Shown: positions 1 through 8,650, numbered from the stretch's first letter. The stretch is 10,744 nt of DNA from Planctomycetota bacterium (GCA_021818565.1 JAKATV010000322.1:1-10744), one strand, 5' to 3'. Numbers and translations: made by a program. Notes: generated by a model not told the origin, from the sequence alone.

Positions 1-2012
1 TGGAAATATCTCTGACACTTTTGGCTCTCGCCTTGATTGCGATCAGCGGAGTGCCGGGGTTGGCGGCACACCCTCGCGCCGCATGGGGACAAACAACGGC
101 CACGATGTTGACGCTTTTCGGCTCAGCGCTTGGCCTTATCACGGGATTCATGACGTTGATCACCGGGCATGTTTCCATGGCCTGGCTTCCAGGTATATGG
201 CCGGGGTTGCCGCTGCAATTCCGGATGGATGCTCTTTCGGCCTTTTTTACCGTGCTGATTTTTTTAATGGCCGGGGCTGGTTCGGTATACGGGCAGGGTT
301 ATTGGCGGCAGGAGGAACATCCGACAACGGGACGGAAACTGCGATTTCTTTACGGTTTGCTGGTGGCGTCCATGGTGCTGGTAACACTGGCGCATGATGC
401 CCTGAGCTTTCTGTTGGCGTGGGAAATCATGGCCTTGACAAGTTTTGTTCTTATTGCCACCGAAGACCACAAACCGGAATGTCGGCAGGCTGCGTGGGTT
501 TATTTTGTGGCCACGCATATTGGCACGTTGGTGTTATTTGCGATGTTCGCCCTGCTGCATGACGCATCCGGCACATTTCTGCTTGTACCGGTTCCACCGA
601 CCACCGCTTTGAGTCTGGAGACCGCCATTTTTCTTTTGGCGATCTTTGGCTTTGGACTTAAAGCGGGGATTATGCCGCTGCATTTCTGGCTGCCCGGCGC
701 GCATGCCAACGCCCCAAGTCACATCTCGGCACTGTTGTCAGGCGTATTGCTGAAAGTGGGCATCTATGGCCTGCTACGAATTTTGACGCTTCTGCCGGAT
801 CCACCCGCAGGATGGGGCGTTCTGATATTAATACTGGGCACGGTTAGTGCGGTCCTGGGCGTGTTGTTTGCGCTTGGCCAGCACGACATCAAGCGGTTAC
901 TGGCCTATCACAGCATTGAAAATATCGGCATTATTCTCATGGGGCTAGGCGTAGCGATGATCGGAATTTCTATCCATCGGCCAGTCTGGGTGGTGCTGGG
1001 AATTGCCGGATGTTTGCTGCATGTATGGAATCACGGCTTATTTAAATCGCTCCTGTTTTTTTCCGCGGGGTCCGTGGTTCACGCCGGCGGCACGCGCGAT
1101 ATTGATTCGCTCGGCGGACTGGCGCAACGTATGCCTTGGAGTGCGGGACTATTCCTGATCGGAGCCATTGCGATTTGCGGGTTACCGCCGTTGAATGGCT
1201 TTATCAGTGAATTACTGGTGTACCTTGGATTGCTGCGGTCGGCGGCCAATGCGACAGCAGGAGGTTGGGCTGCGGTCGCATTGGGAGCCGTTGCGCTGGC
1301 GGTCGTGGGCGCTTTGGCGGTAGCGTGTTTTGTGAAAGTGTTTGGTGCGGTATTTTTGGGATTGGGGCGAACCCCGGCGGCCGCTGGAACACATGAATCG
1401 CCCGTAGCCATGACGGCACCCATGGTGGTGCTGGCGGCCGTGTGTGCCACGATCGGTATCGTGCCGCTACTGGTCATTGTGCCGCTAGGCCATGCGGCCG
1501 CAGCGTGGGCGGGTAATGGGGCGGTGGCCACCGGCGTGGCGGGTGCGCTGCCATGGGGAATGTTGACGATAATTTCCGCCGGTTTTGCCGTAGCACTGGT
1601 GATACTTGGTATAGCGCTGCGGATAGCCAAGCGCCATGCCACAGCGACAAGCGTCCCGACATGGGCGTGCGGCTACAACAGCCCGAGCAGCCGAATGCAA
1701 TATACCGCCGCCTCTTTTGCACAACTGCTGGTGGGCTTGTCACGATGGGTCCTGCGCCCCGTGACGCATGGTAAACAGCCGCAGCAACTATTCGCCGAAA
1801 CGGTCCAGCGGAATACCCACGTCCCGGATTTTGTCACGGATCGCGCGGGATTTAAGGCGTGGAATCAATTTAAGCAATGGCTCATGCCGGCGCGCCGGTT
1901 GCAACAGGGCAGCGTGCAGCAATATCTGCTGTATATGTTGCTGGCACTATTTTTATTGCTGGCCTCACTGATTCCGGTCGAGGCCATCCTGACGCATGTG
2001 ATGGGGCGATAA
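1..2012 (+). CDS. hyfB: HyfB-like antiporter-type membrane subunit, copy 1 (start codon cut by window edge)
   Basis: Polytopic membrane protein of the NuoL/M/N-Mrp antiporter family, HyfB/HycC type, expected to translocate H+ or Na+ in the membrane arm of the complex. The frame is open from base 3, and bases 1-2 read TG just before it. The natural start is therefore probably an ATG or GTG whose first base lies outside the window, giving about 670 residues, close to E. coli HyfB (about 672). The N-terminus would then match copy 2 (both have an SGVPGL motif). With that numbering, the ion-path residues visible are Glu142 in WEIMAL (TM5), Lys221 in LKAGIMPLHFWLPGAH (TM7) and Lys252 in LLKVGIYGLLR (TM8). 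The NGFISE motif is TM12-like. The TWACGY...SRMQYT segment and a C-terminal TM helix are typical of HyfB. First visible gene of the operon; copy 2 follows after 28 bases. Family assignment is firm; the translocated ion is inferred. Confidence 0.93.
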   Translation, partial: EISLTLLALALIAISGVPGLAAHPRAAWGQTTATMLTLFGSALGLITGFMTLITGHVSMAWLPGIWPGLPLQFRMDALSAFFTVLIFLMAGAGSVYGQGYWRQEEHPTTGRKLRFLYGLLVASMVLVTLAHDALSFLLAWEIMALTSFVLIATEDHKPECRQAAWVYFVATHIGTLVLFAMFALLHDASGTFLLVPVPPTTALSLETAIFLLAIFGFGLKAGIMPLHFWLPGAHANAPSHISALLSGVLLKVGIYGLLRILTLLPDPPAGWGVLILILGTVSAVLGVLFALGQHDIKRLLAYHSIENIGIILMGLGVAMIGISIHRPVWVVLGIAGCLLHVWNHGLFKSLLFFSAGSVVHAGGTRDIDSLGGLAQRMPWSAGLFLIGAIAICGLPPLNGFISELLVYLGLLRSAANATAGGWAAVALGAVALAVVGALAVACFVKVFGAVFLGLGRTPAAAGTHESPVAMTAPMVVLAAVCATIGIVPLLVIVPLGHAAAAWAGNGAVATGVAGALPWGMLTIISAGFAVALVILGIALRIAKRHATATSVPTWACGYNSPSSRMQYTAASFAQLLVGLSRWVLRPVTHGKQPQQLFAETVQRNTHVPDFVTDRAGFKAWNQFKQWLMPARRLQQGSVQQYLLYMLLALFLLLASLIPVEAILTHVMGR

Positions 2013-2022
2013 AAGAGATGAT

Positions 2023-2028
2023 GGAAAG
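2023..2028 (+). promoter_or_regulatory. Ribosome binding site of HyfB copy 2 (start choice)
   Basis: GGAAAG lies in the short gap between the two hyfB-like genes. Its spacing favours the in-frame TTG at 2035 (6 bases), while the ATG at 2041 is a stronger start codon but 12 bases away. The protein differs only by two N-terminal residues. Confidence 0.45.
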
Positions 2029-2040
2029 TTTTATTTGTTT

Positions 2041-4035
2041 ATGAATATCGCACTATACTTAATGCTTGCCGCACTTCTTTGCATGGCCCTATCCGGTGTG
2101 CCGGGATTGTTCTTCAGCCGACGCAACATGGCGGGACAACGGATGGCCATGCTGTTGAATTTACTGGCGACGCTTCTGGGCATTGCGGCGTTGATCGCGT
2201 TTGCTTCCGGCGGATATCACAGCGTCAGCATGGCGTGGCCGTGGGCACTTCCCTGGGGCGGGCTGGCCTGGGGGCTGGATGTCATCACCGCCTTATTTCT
2301 CTTGCCGATTCTGGTGATTTCGACGTTAGGTGCCATGTATGCTTTGGGATACTGGAAGCAGACACAACACCCGGGCAATGGGCGCAAACTGCGCTTCTGC
2401 TGGGGACTGATGAATGCCGGAATGATGATGGTGGTGCTGGCGCGGGACGGCGTGCTATTTTTGATGGCGTGGGAAATTATGGCCTTGGCCGCCTTTTTTC
2501 TCATTACGACCGAAGATCATGATCCATGCGTCCGCGAGGCAGGCTGGATTTATCTCATTGCGGCACATATTGGAATGATTGCACTGGTCGCAATGTTTGT
2601 ACTTTTACGCTGGGCGACGGGATCATTTGATCTGTGGCTTACGATTCCTGCGCCGGCAGCGCAGGGTAGCGCGGCGGCGATATTTTTATTAGCTCTGTTG
2701 GGATTTGGCCTTAAGGCGGGGATTATGCCGCTGCATGTGTGGTTGCCCGGTGCCCATGCCAATGCGCCAAGTCATGTTTCCGCATTGTTTTCCGGGGTGA
2801 TGTTGAATATTGGTATTTATGGACTGGTGCGCGTTGGGGAAATAATCACCGTGCCCCCGCTGTGGTGGGGTATTACGTTGCTGATTCTTGGTGCCGGATC
2901 GGCGGTGGCGGGCATGATCTTTGCGGTTTGCCAGAATGATTACAAGCGATTATTGGCGTACAGCAGTATTGAAAACATGGGAATCGTCACGATTGGTCTC
3001 GGGCTGGCGCTGATCGGAAGATCGACCCATCGACCGGATTTAATTTTGCTGGGATTGGGCGGAGGGTTGTTTCACATTCTCAATCATAGTTTATTTAAGC
3101 CGCTGTTGTTTATGGGCGCGGGCAACATTCTGCATACCACGCACAGCCGCAACATGGATTCGCTTGGCGGATTGGCGGGAAAAATGCCCGTGACCGCCGG
3201 ATTATTTTTTATTGGTGCCCTGGCCATCTGCGGCCTGCCCGGGCTGAATGGGTTTTTAAGCGAATGGCTGATTTATCTGTGCCTGTTGCGCACGGCCGTG
3301 GTGGCGCACGGCGGCACATTCGTTTGGATTTCGCTGACGGCTCCGGCGCTGGCGGCCACCGGAGCCTTGGCGGTGGCGGGTTTTGTGAAATTATTCGGTT
3401 CGGTTTTTCTGGGAGTTAGACGATCAGCGGATGCGGATCATGCCCATGATCCAGGTGCCGGCTCGCTGGCACCTATGGGGATTCTGGCTTTGGGGTGCGT
3501 CGCCATGGCGTTGTTCCCCAATGGCATCGCAGTGTTTCTGGTGCGGGCGGCGCACGAATGGGCACCAAAAATGATTAACACTGGAAATTCCATTGAATCA
3601 TTGACGCCGTTACATGAAATGGCCCTCTTGAATGCGGTGCTGCTACTGGCCGCCGTCGGCATACTGATGGCATTCTGGATCGGGCGCAAAAAAAACTCCA
3701 CCGATGCGATTCCCACATGGAGTTGCGGCTACGCCCGGCCTGCAAGCCGGATGCAGTACACCGGGGCATCGTTCTCACGAATGCTTTCGCAGTTGTTCGC
3801 ATGGATGATCCCTGTAAAGCCTATCGTGCCGCCGAAAGGCCGCTATTTTCCGCAGCCGGCAGAATTGACGCAGGACGCACCGGATACGGTGCTGGATCGC
3901 GGATTAATTCCCGGATTTGCCTGGATGCAACGACTGCTTATGCGTTTGAGGCCTCTGCAGAATAAGCCGGTAAATGTGTATCTGGTGTACATGCTGGCGA
4001 TTCTGCTGGTGCTGCTGCTGGCGCTGCGTTTCTAA
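2041..4035 (+). CDS. hyfB: HyfB-like antiporter-type membrane subunit, copy 2
   Basis: Second antiporter-type subunit, about 664 residues, clearly paralogous to copy 1 along its whole length (same WEIMAL, LKAGIMPLH, NGFLSE and TWSCGY...SRMQYT blocks). Counting from ATG 2041, Glu145 (TM5) and Lys225 (TM7) of the proton path are kept. The TM8 lysine seen in copies 1 and 3 is Asn256 here (MLNIGIYGLVR), so this unit may conduct differently or act structurally. The C-terminus ends in a hydrophobic helix after a basic amphipathic stretch, as expected for HyfB. The start is uncertain: a GGAAAG at 2023-2028 lies 12 bases before ATG 2041 but 6 bases before an in-frame TTG at 2035, which would add two residues. 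In E. coli hydrogenase 4 the second antiporter position is taken by HyfD; here a second full-length HyfB seems to fill it. Family assignment is firm. Confidence 0.93.
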   Translation: MNIALYLMLAALLCMALSGVPGLFFSRRNMAGQRMAMLLNLLATLLGIAALIAFASGGYHSVSMAWPWALPWGGLAWGLDVITALFLLPILVISTLGAMYALGYWKQTQHPGNGRKLRFCWGLMNAGMMMVVLARDGVLFLMAWEIMALAAFFLITTEDHDPCVREAGWIYLIAAHIGMIALVAMFVLLRWATGSFDLWLTIPAPAAQGSAAAIFLLALLGFGLKAGIMPLHVWLPGAHANAPSHVSALFSGVMLNIGIYGLVRVGEIITVPPLWWGITLLILGAGSAVAGMIFAVCQNDYKRLLAYSSIENMGIVTIGLGLALIGRSTHRPDLILLGLGGGLFHILNHSLFKPLLFMGAGNILHTTHSRNMDSLGGLAGKMPVTAGLFFIGALAICGLPGLNGFLSEWLIYLCLLRTAVVAHGGTFVWISLTAPALAATGALAVAGFVKLFGSVFLGVRRSADADHAHDPGAGSLAPMGILALGCVAMALFPNGIAVFLVRAAHEWAPKMINTGNSIESLTPLHEMALLNAVLLLAAVGILMAFWIGRKKNSTDAIPTWSCGYARPASRMQYTGASFSRMLSQLFAWMIPVKPIVPPKGRYFPQPAELTQDAPDTVLDRGLIPGFAWMQRLLMRLRPLQNKPVNVYLVYMLAILLVLLLALRF

Positions 4036-4075
4036 GGCTTCGAGTATGTGGTCATGCAAGACTTAAGGATTTCTC

Positions 4076-4987
4076 ATGCTTCATCATGTCATAAACATTC
4101 TGATACATTCAGCCCTGTTGCTGGCGATGCCGCCACTGCTGCCTGGGGTCATCAACAAAACCAAGGCCTTTTTTGCCGGGCGCAAAGGCCCGCCTCTGCT
4201 GCAACCTTACTTTGATATTTTTAAGCTGTTGCGCAAGGGCATGGTTATCAGCAGCACGACAACGTGGATATTTCAGGCGGCACCGGTCGTGACGCTGGCT
4301 GCCACGCTGCTGGCGGGGCTGCTGATTCCCTTCGGACCGTTTGTCGCTCCCATTCACTTCACCGGCGATGTTATTCTGTTTGTGTATCTCTTTGGCCTGG
4401 GGCGATTTTTTACCACTTCCGCGGCCTTGGATACGGGATCATCCTTTGAGGGTATGGGTGCCGCACGCGAGGTGACATTTGCCTGTCTTTCGGAGGCGGC
4501 GGTTCTCCTGGGCCTGCTGGTGCTGGTGCGGCTATCCGGAAGTTTCAGCTTAACACCGATGCTATTGGCACCATTGGCTCATCGGCCTGAAGCACCGGTG
4601 CTCCTGGCCGCAGCGGGATTATTTATCGTGCTGCTGGCGGAAAATTCACGCATTCCCGTGGATGATCCCAATACCCACCTTGAATTAACGATGATTCATG
4701 AAGTCATGGTTCTGGATAACAGCGGACCGTTGCTGGGCCTGATTCATTATGGCGCGGCCATGAAACTTTTTGTTTTAAGCGATCTGGTGTTACATCTGCT
4801 GGTGCCGTTTCACATTGGCGTACCCGCCGCGGATTGGGTACTGTTCATCGCGGAAATGATCGCCGTGGCCGGCGTCATTGGTGTGGTGGAGTCCTTCATG
4901 GCGCGATTGCAGTTGCGGCATGTGCCGACTCTGCTGGCGGCGGCGAGCCTGTTATGTGGCTTCGGTTTTGTTTTGATGGTGAGGTAG
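4076..4987 (+). CDS. hyfC: HyfC/NuoH-like membrane coupling subunit
   Basis: 303-residue polytopic protein of the NuoH/ND1 family, HyfC/HycD type. In this superfamily it anchors the hydrophilic arm to the membrane and links electron transfer to ion movement. Supporting motifs: GVINKTKAFFAGRKGPP and LLQPYFDIFKLLRK (residues about 24-54), the acidic loop around SSFEGMGAAREVTFA (Glu125, Glu132) with Glu140 after it, and the AENSRIPVDDPNTHLE signature (about 188-203) followed by HEVMVLDNSGP. These conserved acidic residues correspond to the charged coupling loop of NuoH. Start ATG 4076 is preceded by TAAGGA at 4064-4069 with 6-base spacing. Length is near the E. coli homologues. Forty bases separate it from copy 2 of HyfB; HyfE follows after only 3 bases, so the genes are very likely co-transcribed. 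No key residue appears missing. Confidence 0.95.
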   Translation: MLHHVINILIHSALLLAMPPLLPGVINKTKAFFAGRKGPPLLQPYFDIFKLLRKGMVISSTTTWIFQAAPVVTLAATLLAGLLIPFGPFVAPIHFTGDVILFVYLFGLGRFFTTSAALDTGSSFEGMGAAREVTFACLSEAAVLLGLLVLVRLSGSFSLTPMLLAPLAHRPEAPVLLAAAGLFIVLLAENSRIPVDDPNTHLELTMIHEVMVLDNSGPLLGLIHYGAAMKLFVLSDLVLHLLVPFHIGVPAADWVLFIAEMIAVAGVIGVVESFMARLQLRHVPTLLAAASLLCGFGFVLMVR

Positions 4988-4990
4988 ATC

Positions 4991-5632
4991 ATGCACTGGT
5001 TGATTAATACCCCATTGGTTATTGTGCTGCTGGTGAACCTGTTCATGCTGGGCGTCAGCCGAATGAGGTCGCTTATTTACTCGGCTGCCGCGCAAGGTGT
5101 CATATTAAGTGCCTTACCGTTGCTGCTGGAAAAGCGGATCGGTTTGATGATTATCATCGTGGCACTGGTCACGGCGGTGATTAAAGGATTTTTAATTCCC
5201 CAAATGCTGCATAAGGCTCTGCGCGACGCGCAGATCAAGCGGGAGGTGGAACCGTTGATCGGTTTTTTGCCCACCATGCTCCTGGGGGCGCTGGGGACGG
5301 CGGCGTCTATTACTTTCGCGGCATATTTACCGGTCACGCAGGCGGGAACTTCCACCTTGATTATTCCCGCGTCATTCTCCACCGTGCTGACGGGATTTCT
5401 ACTGTTGACCACACGATACAAGGCCATTACGCAGGTTATTGGCTATCTGATTTTGGAAAATGGTATTTATATATTTGGCATGCTGCTGCTTACGGCGGTG
5501 CCTTTCCTGGTGGAATTGGGCATTCTGCTGGATTTGTTTGTGGGTATTTTTGTGGTCAGCATTATTCTCAACCATATCAATGAGGCTTTTTCATCCCTGG
5601 ATACCCGCCAACTTACGGCCTTGAAGGAATAA
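4991..5632 (+). CDS. hyfE: HyfE-like (NuoK-related) membrane subunit
   Basis: 213-residue hydrophobic protein matching HyfE of hydrogenase 4 (about 216 residues in E. coli), whose C-terminal part resembles NuoK/MrpC, a small subunit carrying acidic residues in the proton path. Visible blocks: RSLIYSAAAQGVILSALPLL (about 27-45), a basic loop HKALRDAQIKREVEP (74-88), GYLILENGIYIFG with Glu156 inside a helix, and PFLVELGILLDLFVG with Glu175 and Asp181 inside a helix. The buried acids are what one expects for a NuoK-like channel element. ATG 4991 follows the HyfC stop by 3 bases and has GGTGAGG just upstream, overlapping the HyfC stop region, which suggests translational coupling. E. coli formate hydrogenlyase 1 lacks this subunit, so its presence places the complex on the Hyf rather than Hyc plan. 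Confidence 0.92.
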   Translation: MHWLINTPLVIVLLVNLFMLGVSRMRSLIYSAAAQGVILSALPLLLEKRIGLMIIIVALVTAVIKGFLIPQMLHKALRDAQIKREVEPLIGFLPTMLLGALGTAASITFAAYLPVTQAGTSTLIIPASFSTVLTGFLLLTTRYKAITQVIGYLILENGIYIFGMLLLTAVPFLVELGILLDLFVGIFVVSIILNHINEAFSSLDTRQLTALKE

Positions 5633-5638
5633 AAAACC

Positions 5639-7078
5639 ATGTTGTTCGTAGTTCTGATTTTCATTCCGGTTCTGGCGGCGATTGCCGCGGCGGCTATCAC
5701 TTCCAATGCGCTGCGCCCGTGGATCATGGTGATCGCGGGAAGTCTGCATTTTGCCGTCATGCTGGCCATTCTTATTTTCCAACCGGCTCCGATATGGGAC
5801 GGGTGGGTGGGGCTGGATCCGCCGGGAAAACTGGTTCTGCTATTAATAAGCACGCTGTTTCTGCTGTGCTCGATTTACACCGTGGGTTACTTGCGCTATC
5901 GGGGGGAGCGCTCGAACCGCGTTTTGATTCCGTGTCTGTCGATATTTCTCGCCGGTGCCTCGCTGGTGGCGTGTTCGCAGCAACTGGGATTGATGTGGAT
6001 CGCCATGGAAACAACAGCTCTGAGCACCGCACCGATGATTTATTTCAACCGCACGCCGCGCTCCATTGAGGCCACCTGGAAATATCTGCTCTTAAGTTCA
6101 GTCGGGATTGCCCTGGCGCTGTTGGGGTCGTTTTTTCTGGTGTGTGCAACGCTCAAACACGATCCGTATCCGTCGCTGCTGTTTTCTCATCTGGTGCGAC
6201 ACGCGGGAACGGCCAACGCGATCTGGCTGAAAATGGCCTTTGTACTTTTGCTGGTGGGCTACGGCACGAAAATGGGTCTGGCTCCCATGCATACCTGGAA
6301 ACCCGATGCGTATGGTGAAGCGCCGGGCGTTGTGGGTGCCTTATTGGCCGGCGGCTTAACAAGTTGCGCTTTTCTCGCCATTTTGCGGGTGGATCGCGTC
6401 TGCATCGCCGGAGGCTTGCAGACCTATACCAGTCATCTGCTTATTGGCATGGGGCTGCTTTCCATGGCTGTGGCCGCGGTATTTATGCTCGGACAAAAAG
6501 ATATTAAACGTATGTTGGCCTATTCAAGCGTCGAGCAGATGGGAATTCTCGCCCTGGGCGCGGGCATCGGTGGCCCGGCACTTTATGGCGCGCTTTTGCA
6601 GATGATTAACAATGGCCTGACCAAAGGCATGTTGTTTCTTTCCGCGGGCAATATTCACCGGTCTTATGGCAGCAAGAATACTGATGAGGTGCACGGTGCC
6701 ATGCGGCGACTGCCGTTGTCCGGCACGATTTTCATGCTGGGTTTTCTGGCCATCACCGGATCACCGCCATTTGGCCCCTTTATCAGTGTGTTTACCATTT
6801 TAAACGCCGCCTTTTCCCGGCATTTCTTTGTTATCGGGGCGGTATTTTTATTGCTGCTGCTGATGGTATTTATGGGCATGGGTCGCACGGTGCTGGTGGC
6901 CGTGCTGGGCAAGCCGTTGCCGCGGAAGCGTCCGATGAATGCTTATCGCGATGGCTGGATGACGGGCTTGCCGCTGGTAGTGTCTTTTCTTCTGGTATTG
7001 ATGCTGGGCGTGCATATCCCCCCCTTCCTGACCCACATGCTCCAGCAGGCCCGGAAATTTATGGAGGTGCGGCCATGA
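5639..7078 (+). CDS. hyfF: HyfF-like antiporter-type membrane subunit
   Basis: 479-residue polytopic protein of the NuoL/M/N family, HyfF type, distinct from the HyfB copies. Diagnostic blocks: WIAMETTALSTAP with Glu124 (TM5 equivalent), SIEATWKYLLLSSVGIALAL (142-161), and GYGTKMGLAPMHTWKPDAYG with Lys211 (TM7 equivalent), followed by EAPGVVGALLAGGL. Later come LGQKDIKRMLAYSSVEQMG and NNGLTKGMLFLSAGNI, the latter part of the antiporter fold. It is shorter than E. coli HyfF (about 526 residues), mostly at the C-terminus. Expected role: another ion-translocating module in the membrane arm. Start ATG 5639 has AAGGAA at 5624-5629, 9 bases upstream. Its TGA overlaps the ATG of the large subunit (ATGA at 7075-7078), implying coupled translation of the membrane arm and the catalytic-type subunit. 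Confidence 0.93.
   Translation: MLFVVLIFIPVLAAIAAAAITSNALRPWIMVIAGSLHFAVMLAILIFQPAPIWDGWVGLDPPGKLVLLLISTLFLLCSIYTVGYLRYRGERSNRVLIPCLSIFLAGASLVACSQQLGLMWIAMETTALSTAPMIYFNRTPRSIEATWKYLLLSSVGIALALLGSFFLVCATLKHDPYPSLLFSHLVRHAGTANAIWLKMAFVLLLVGYGTKMGLAPMHTWKPDAYGEAPGVVGALLAGGLTSCAFLAILRVDRVCIAGGLQTYTSHLLIGMGLLSMAVAAVFMLGQKDIKRMLAYSSVEQMGILALGAGIGGPALYGALLQMINNGLTKGMLFLSAGNIHRSYGSKNTDEVHGAMRRLPLSGTIFMLGFLAITGSPPFGPFISVFTILNAAFSRHFFVIGAVFLLLLLMVFMGMGRTVLVAVLGKPLPRKRPMNAYRDGWMTGLPLVVSFLLVLMLGVHIPPFLTHMLQQARKFMEVRP
7063..7069 (+). promoter_or_regulatory. Strong Shine-Dalgarno of the large subunit, inside the end of hyfF
   Basis: GGAGGTG sits about 6 bases before ATG 7075, within the last codons of the HyfF-like gene. 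With the ATGA overlap it fixes the start of the large subunit and indicates strong, coupled translation. Confidence 0.75.
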
Positions 7079-8622
7079 CGCAAACAACCCCTTCATCGAC
7101 GATGTCATTCGTGGAAATAATCAATGGCCAACCGCTGGAGCGGTCCGCGCTACCTGACCTGCCCTTGCCGCAGTTTCAGAATACCATTCTGGATGCGGTG
7201 CAAGACGGCCACAGAGTCGCGGCACTTTTTGGATCCCCCCATCAGGATCCGGCCAAGTTGAATGTCTATGCCGTGCTTGCTGACGATCGGCGCGGCCGGT
7301 TTCAGGCTGCCTACACCAGTGTATCAGTGGATGGCTTTCCATCCTTAACGCCGCGATGCCCGCAGGCGCATTTGTTTGAACGGGAAATTGCCGAGCAGTA
7401 TGGTGTAAAGCCGCTGGGGCATCCCTGGTTAAAGCCGGTACGCTTCCACCGCAGTTATCGCGCCGGGACCGATGCATGGAATCGCACAGCAACAGATGTT
7501 GTCCAGGCGGGGGTCATGGAGTTTTATCAGATCACCGGCGGGCAGGTACATGAGGTGGCTGTAGGGCCCATCCACGCGGGCATTATTGAACCCGGGCACT
7601 TTCGCTTTCAATGCGACGGCGAAACGATATTGCATTTAGAAATTTCTCTGGGGTATCAGCACCGAGGCGTGGAACGGGCCATGCAGGGCGGTCCGAATAA
7701 GCGCTCTTTACATTACGCCGAAACGCTCGCCGGAGATACCACTATCGGCCACGGTTGCGCCTACGCCCACATGCTTGAGTCATTAAGCCACTGCCGCATC
7801 AGTCCACGAGCCGCCGCCATCCGCGGCATTGCCTTGGAACTTGAACGCCTCGCCAACCATGTCGGGGATCTCGGTGCGTTATCCGGTGATGTGGGATTTC
7901 TTCCCACCGCCTCCTTCTGCGGACGAATCCGCGGCGACTTTCTTAATATGACCGCCGCGCTTTGCGGGAGCCGCTTTGGGCGTGGATTAGTACGGATCGG
8001 CGGCGTGGGGTTTGATGTGGAAACAACGTTGGCGGCGGATTTGCTTAAACGACTGGATGTTGCCGAGCAAGAATCCCGCGGGGCCATTACGCTGCTCTGG
8101 GAAACCTCATCGGTAATGGCGCGATTCGAGGGCATTGGTACGGTGCCGAAGGATACCGCGCTGGAACTTGGCATGGTCGGCCCGGCGGCCCGTGCCTGCG
8201 GACTGGATATGGATTCACGGCGTGATCATCCCTCGGGCATTTATCGCTTCAGCCATGTTCCCGTATCCACCTGGCGCGGCGGTGATGTCTTTGCCCGAGC
8301 GTATGTGCGCTGGCTGGAAATCCAACGGTCCATTCAGTTTGTTCGGGATCAACTCAAGAGCCTTCCCAGCGGTGAGTTGCGCTCCGCGGTCGCCGCGTTG
8401 CAGCCCAATGCCTTGGCGGTAACCATGCAGGAGGCGTGGCGTGGCGAAGTGTGCCACATTGCGCTGACTGATGCCCAGGGCCGTTTTGAACGCTACAAAA
8501 TTGTGGATCCATCTTTCCATAATTGGATGGGCGTGGCCATGGCGGTGCGCGGCAAACAGATTTCCGATTTTCCGCTGTGCAATAAAAGTTTCAGCCTTTC
8601 TTACTGCGGACATGATTTATGA
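7075..8622 (+). CDS. hyfG: HyfG-like large subunit (NuoC-NuoD fusion) lacking the Ni-Fe ligands
   Basis: 515-residue hydrophilic subunit related to group 4 [NiFe]-hydrogenase large subunits and NuoCD. Residues about 1-130 are a NuoC-like domain (FEREIAEQYGVKPLGHPWLK, 101-120). The rest is NuoD-like: GPIHAGIIEPGHFRF (164-178), GYQHRGVER (193-201), CGRIRGDFLNM and CGSRFGRGLVRIGGV. In hydrogenases the L1 motif ERVCGICG supplies two Ni-Fe cysteines; here the aligned stretch is ETLAGDTT (216-223), with Ala219 and Thr222. The C-terminal DPCxxC motif reads DPSFHN, with Ser480 and Asn483. All four metal ligands are therefore gone. The protein continues 32 residues beyond, ending SYCGHDL with no sign of a cleavable maturation tail. 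It is thus an Ehr-type subunit, not a hydrogenase; its substrate is unknown. It probably binds the fused small subunit encoded next. Length and conservation argue against decay: the frame is intact. Confidence 0.93.
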   Translation: MTQTTPSSTMSFVEIINGQPLERSALPDLPLPQFQNTILDAVQDGHRVAALFGSPHQDPAKLNVYAVLADDRRGRFQAAYTSVSVDGFPSLTPRCPQAHLFEREIAEQYGVKPLGHPWLKPVRFHRSYRAGTDAWNRTATDVVQAGVMEFYQITGGQVHEVAVGPIHAGIIEPGHFRFQCDGETILHLEISLGYQHRGVERAMQGGPNKRSLHYAETLAGDTTIGHGCAYAHMLESLSHCRISPRAAAIRGIALELERLANHVGDLGALSGDVGFLPTASFCGRIRGDFLNMTAALCGSRFGRGLVRIGGVGFDVETTLAADLLKRLDVAEQESRGAITLLWETSSVMARFEGIGTVPKDTALELGMVGPAARACGLDMDSRRDHPSGIYRFSHVPVSTWRGGDVFARAYVRWLEIQRSIQFVRDQLKSLPSGELRSAVAALQPNALAVTMQEAWRGEVCHIALTDAQGRFERYKIVDPSFHNWMGVAMAVRGKQISDFPLCNKSFSLSYCGHDL

Positions 8623-8650
8623 TAGACGCCCATGCATCGGAGAATAAACG

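Noticed and set aside
1079..1642. Long minus-strand open frame of 187 codons and other frames antisense to the membrane genes
   Set aside because: They lie opposite well-conserved antiporter-family codons, have no ribosome binding site or recognisable domain, and reflect GC-rich shadow frames.
1..4035. DAB-type inorganic carbon transporter or Mrp antiporter using NuoL-like proteins
   Set aside because: No DabA-like protein or MrpA-G set lies next to these genes. They sit in a complete HyfC-E-F-G-H/I context.
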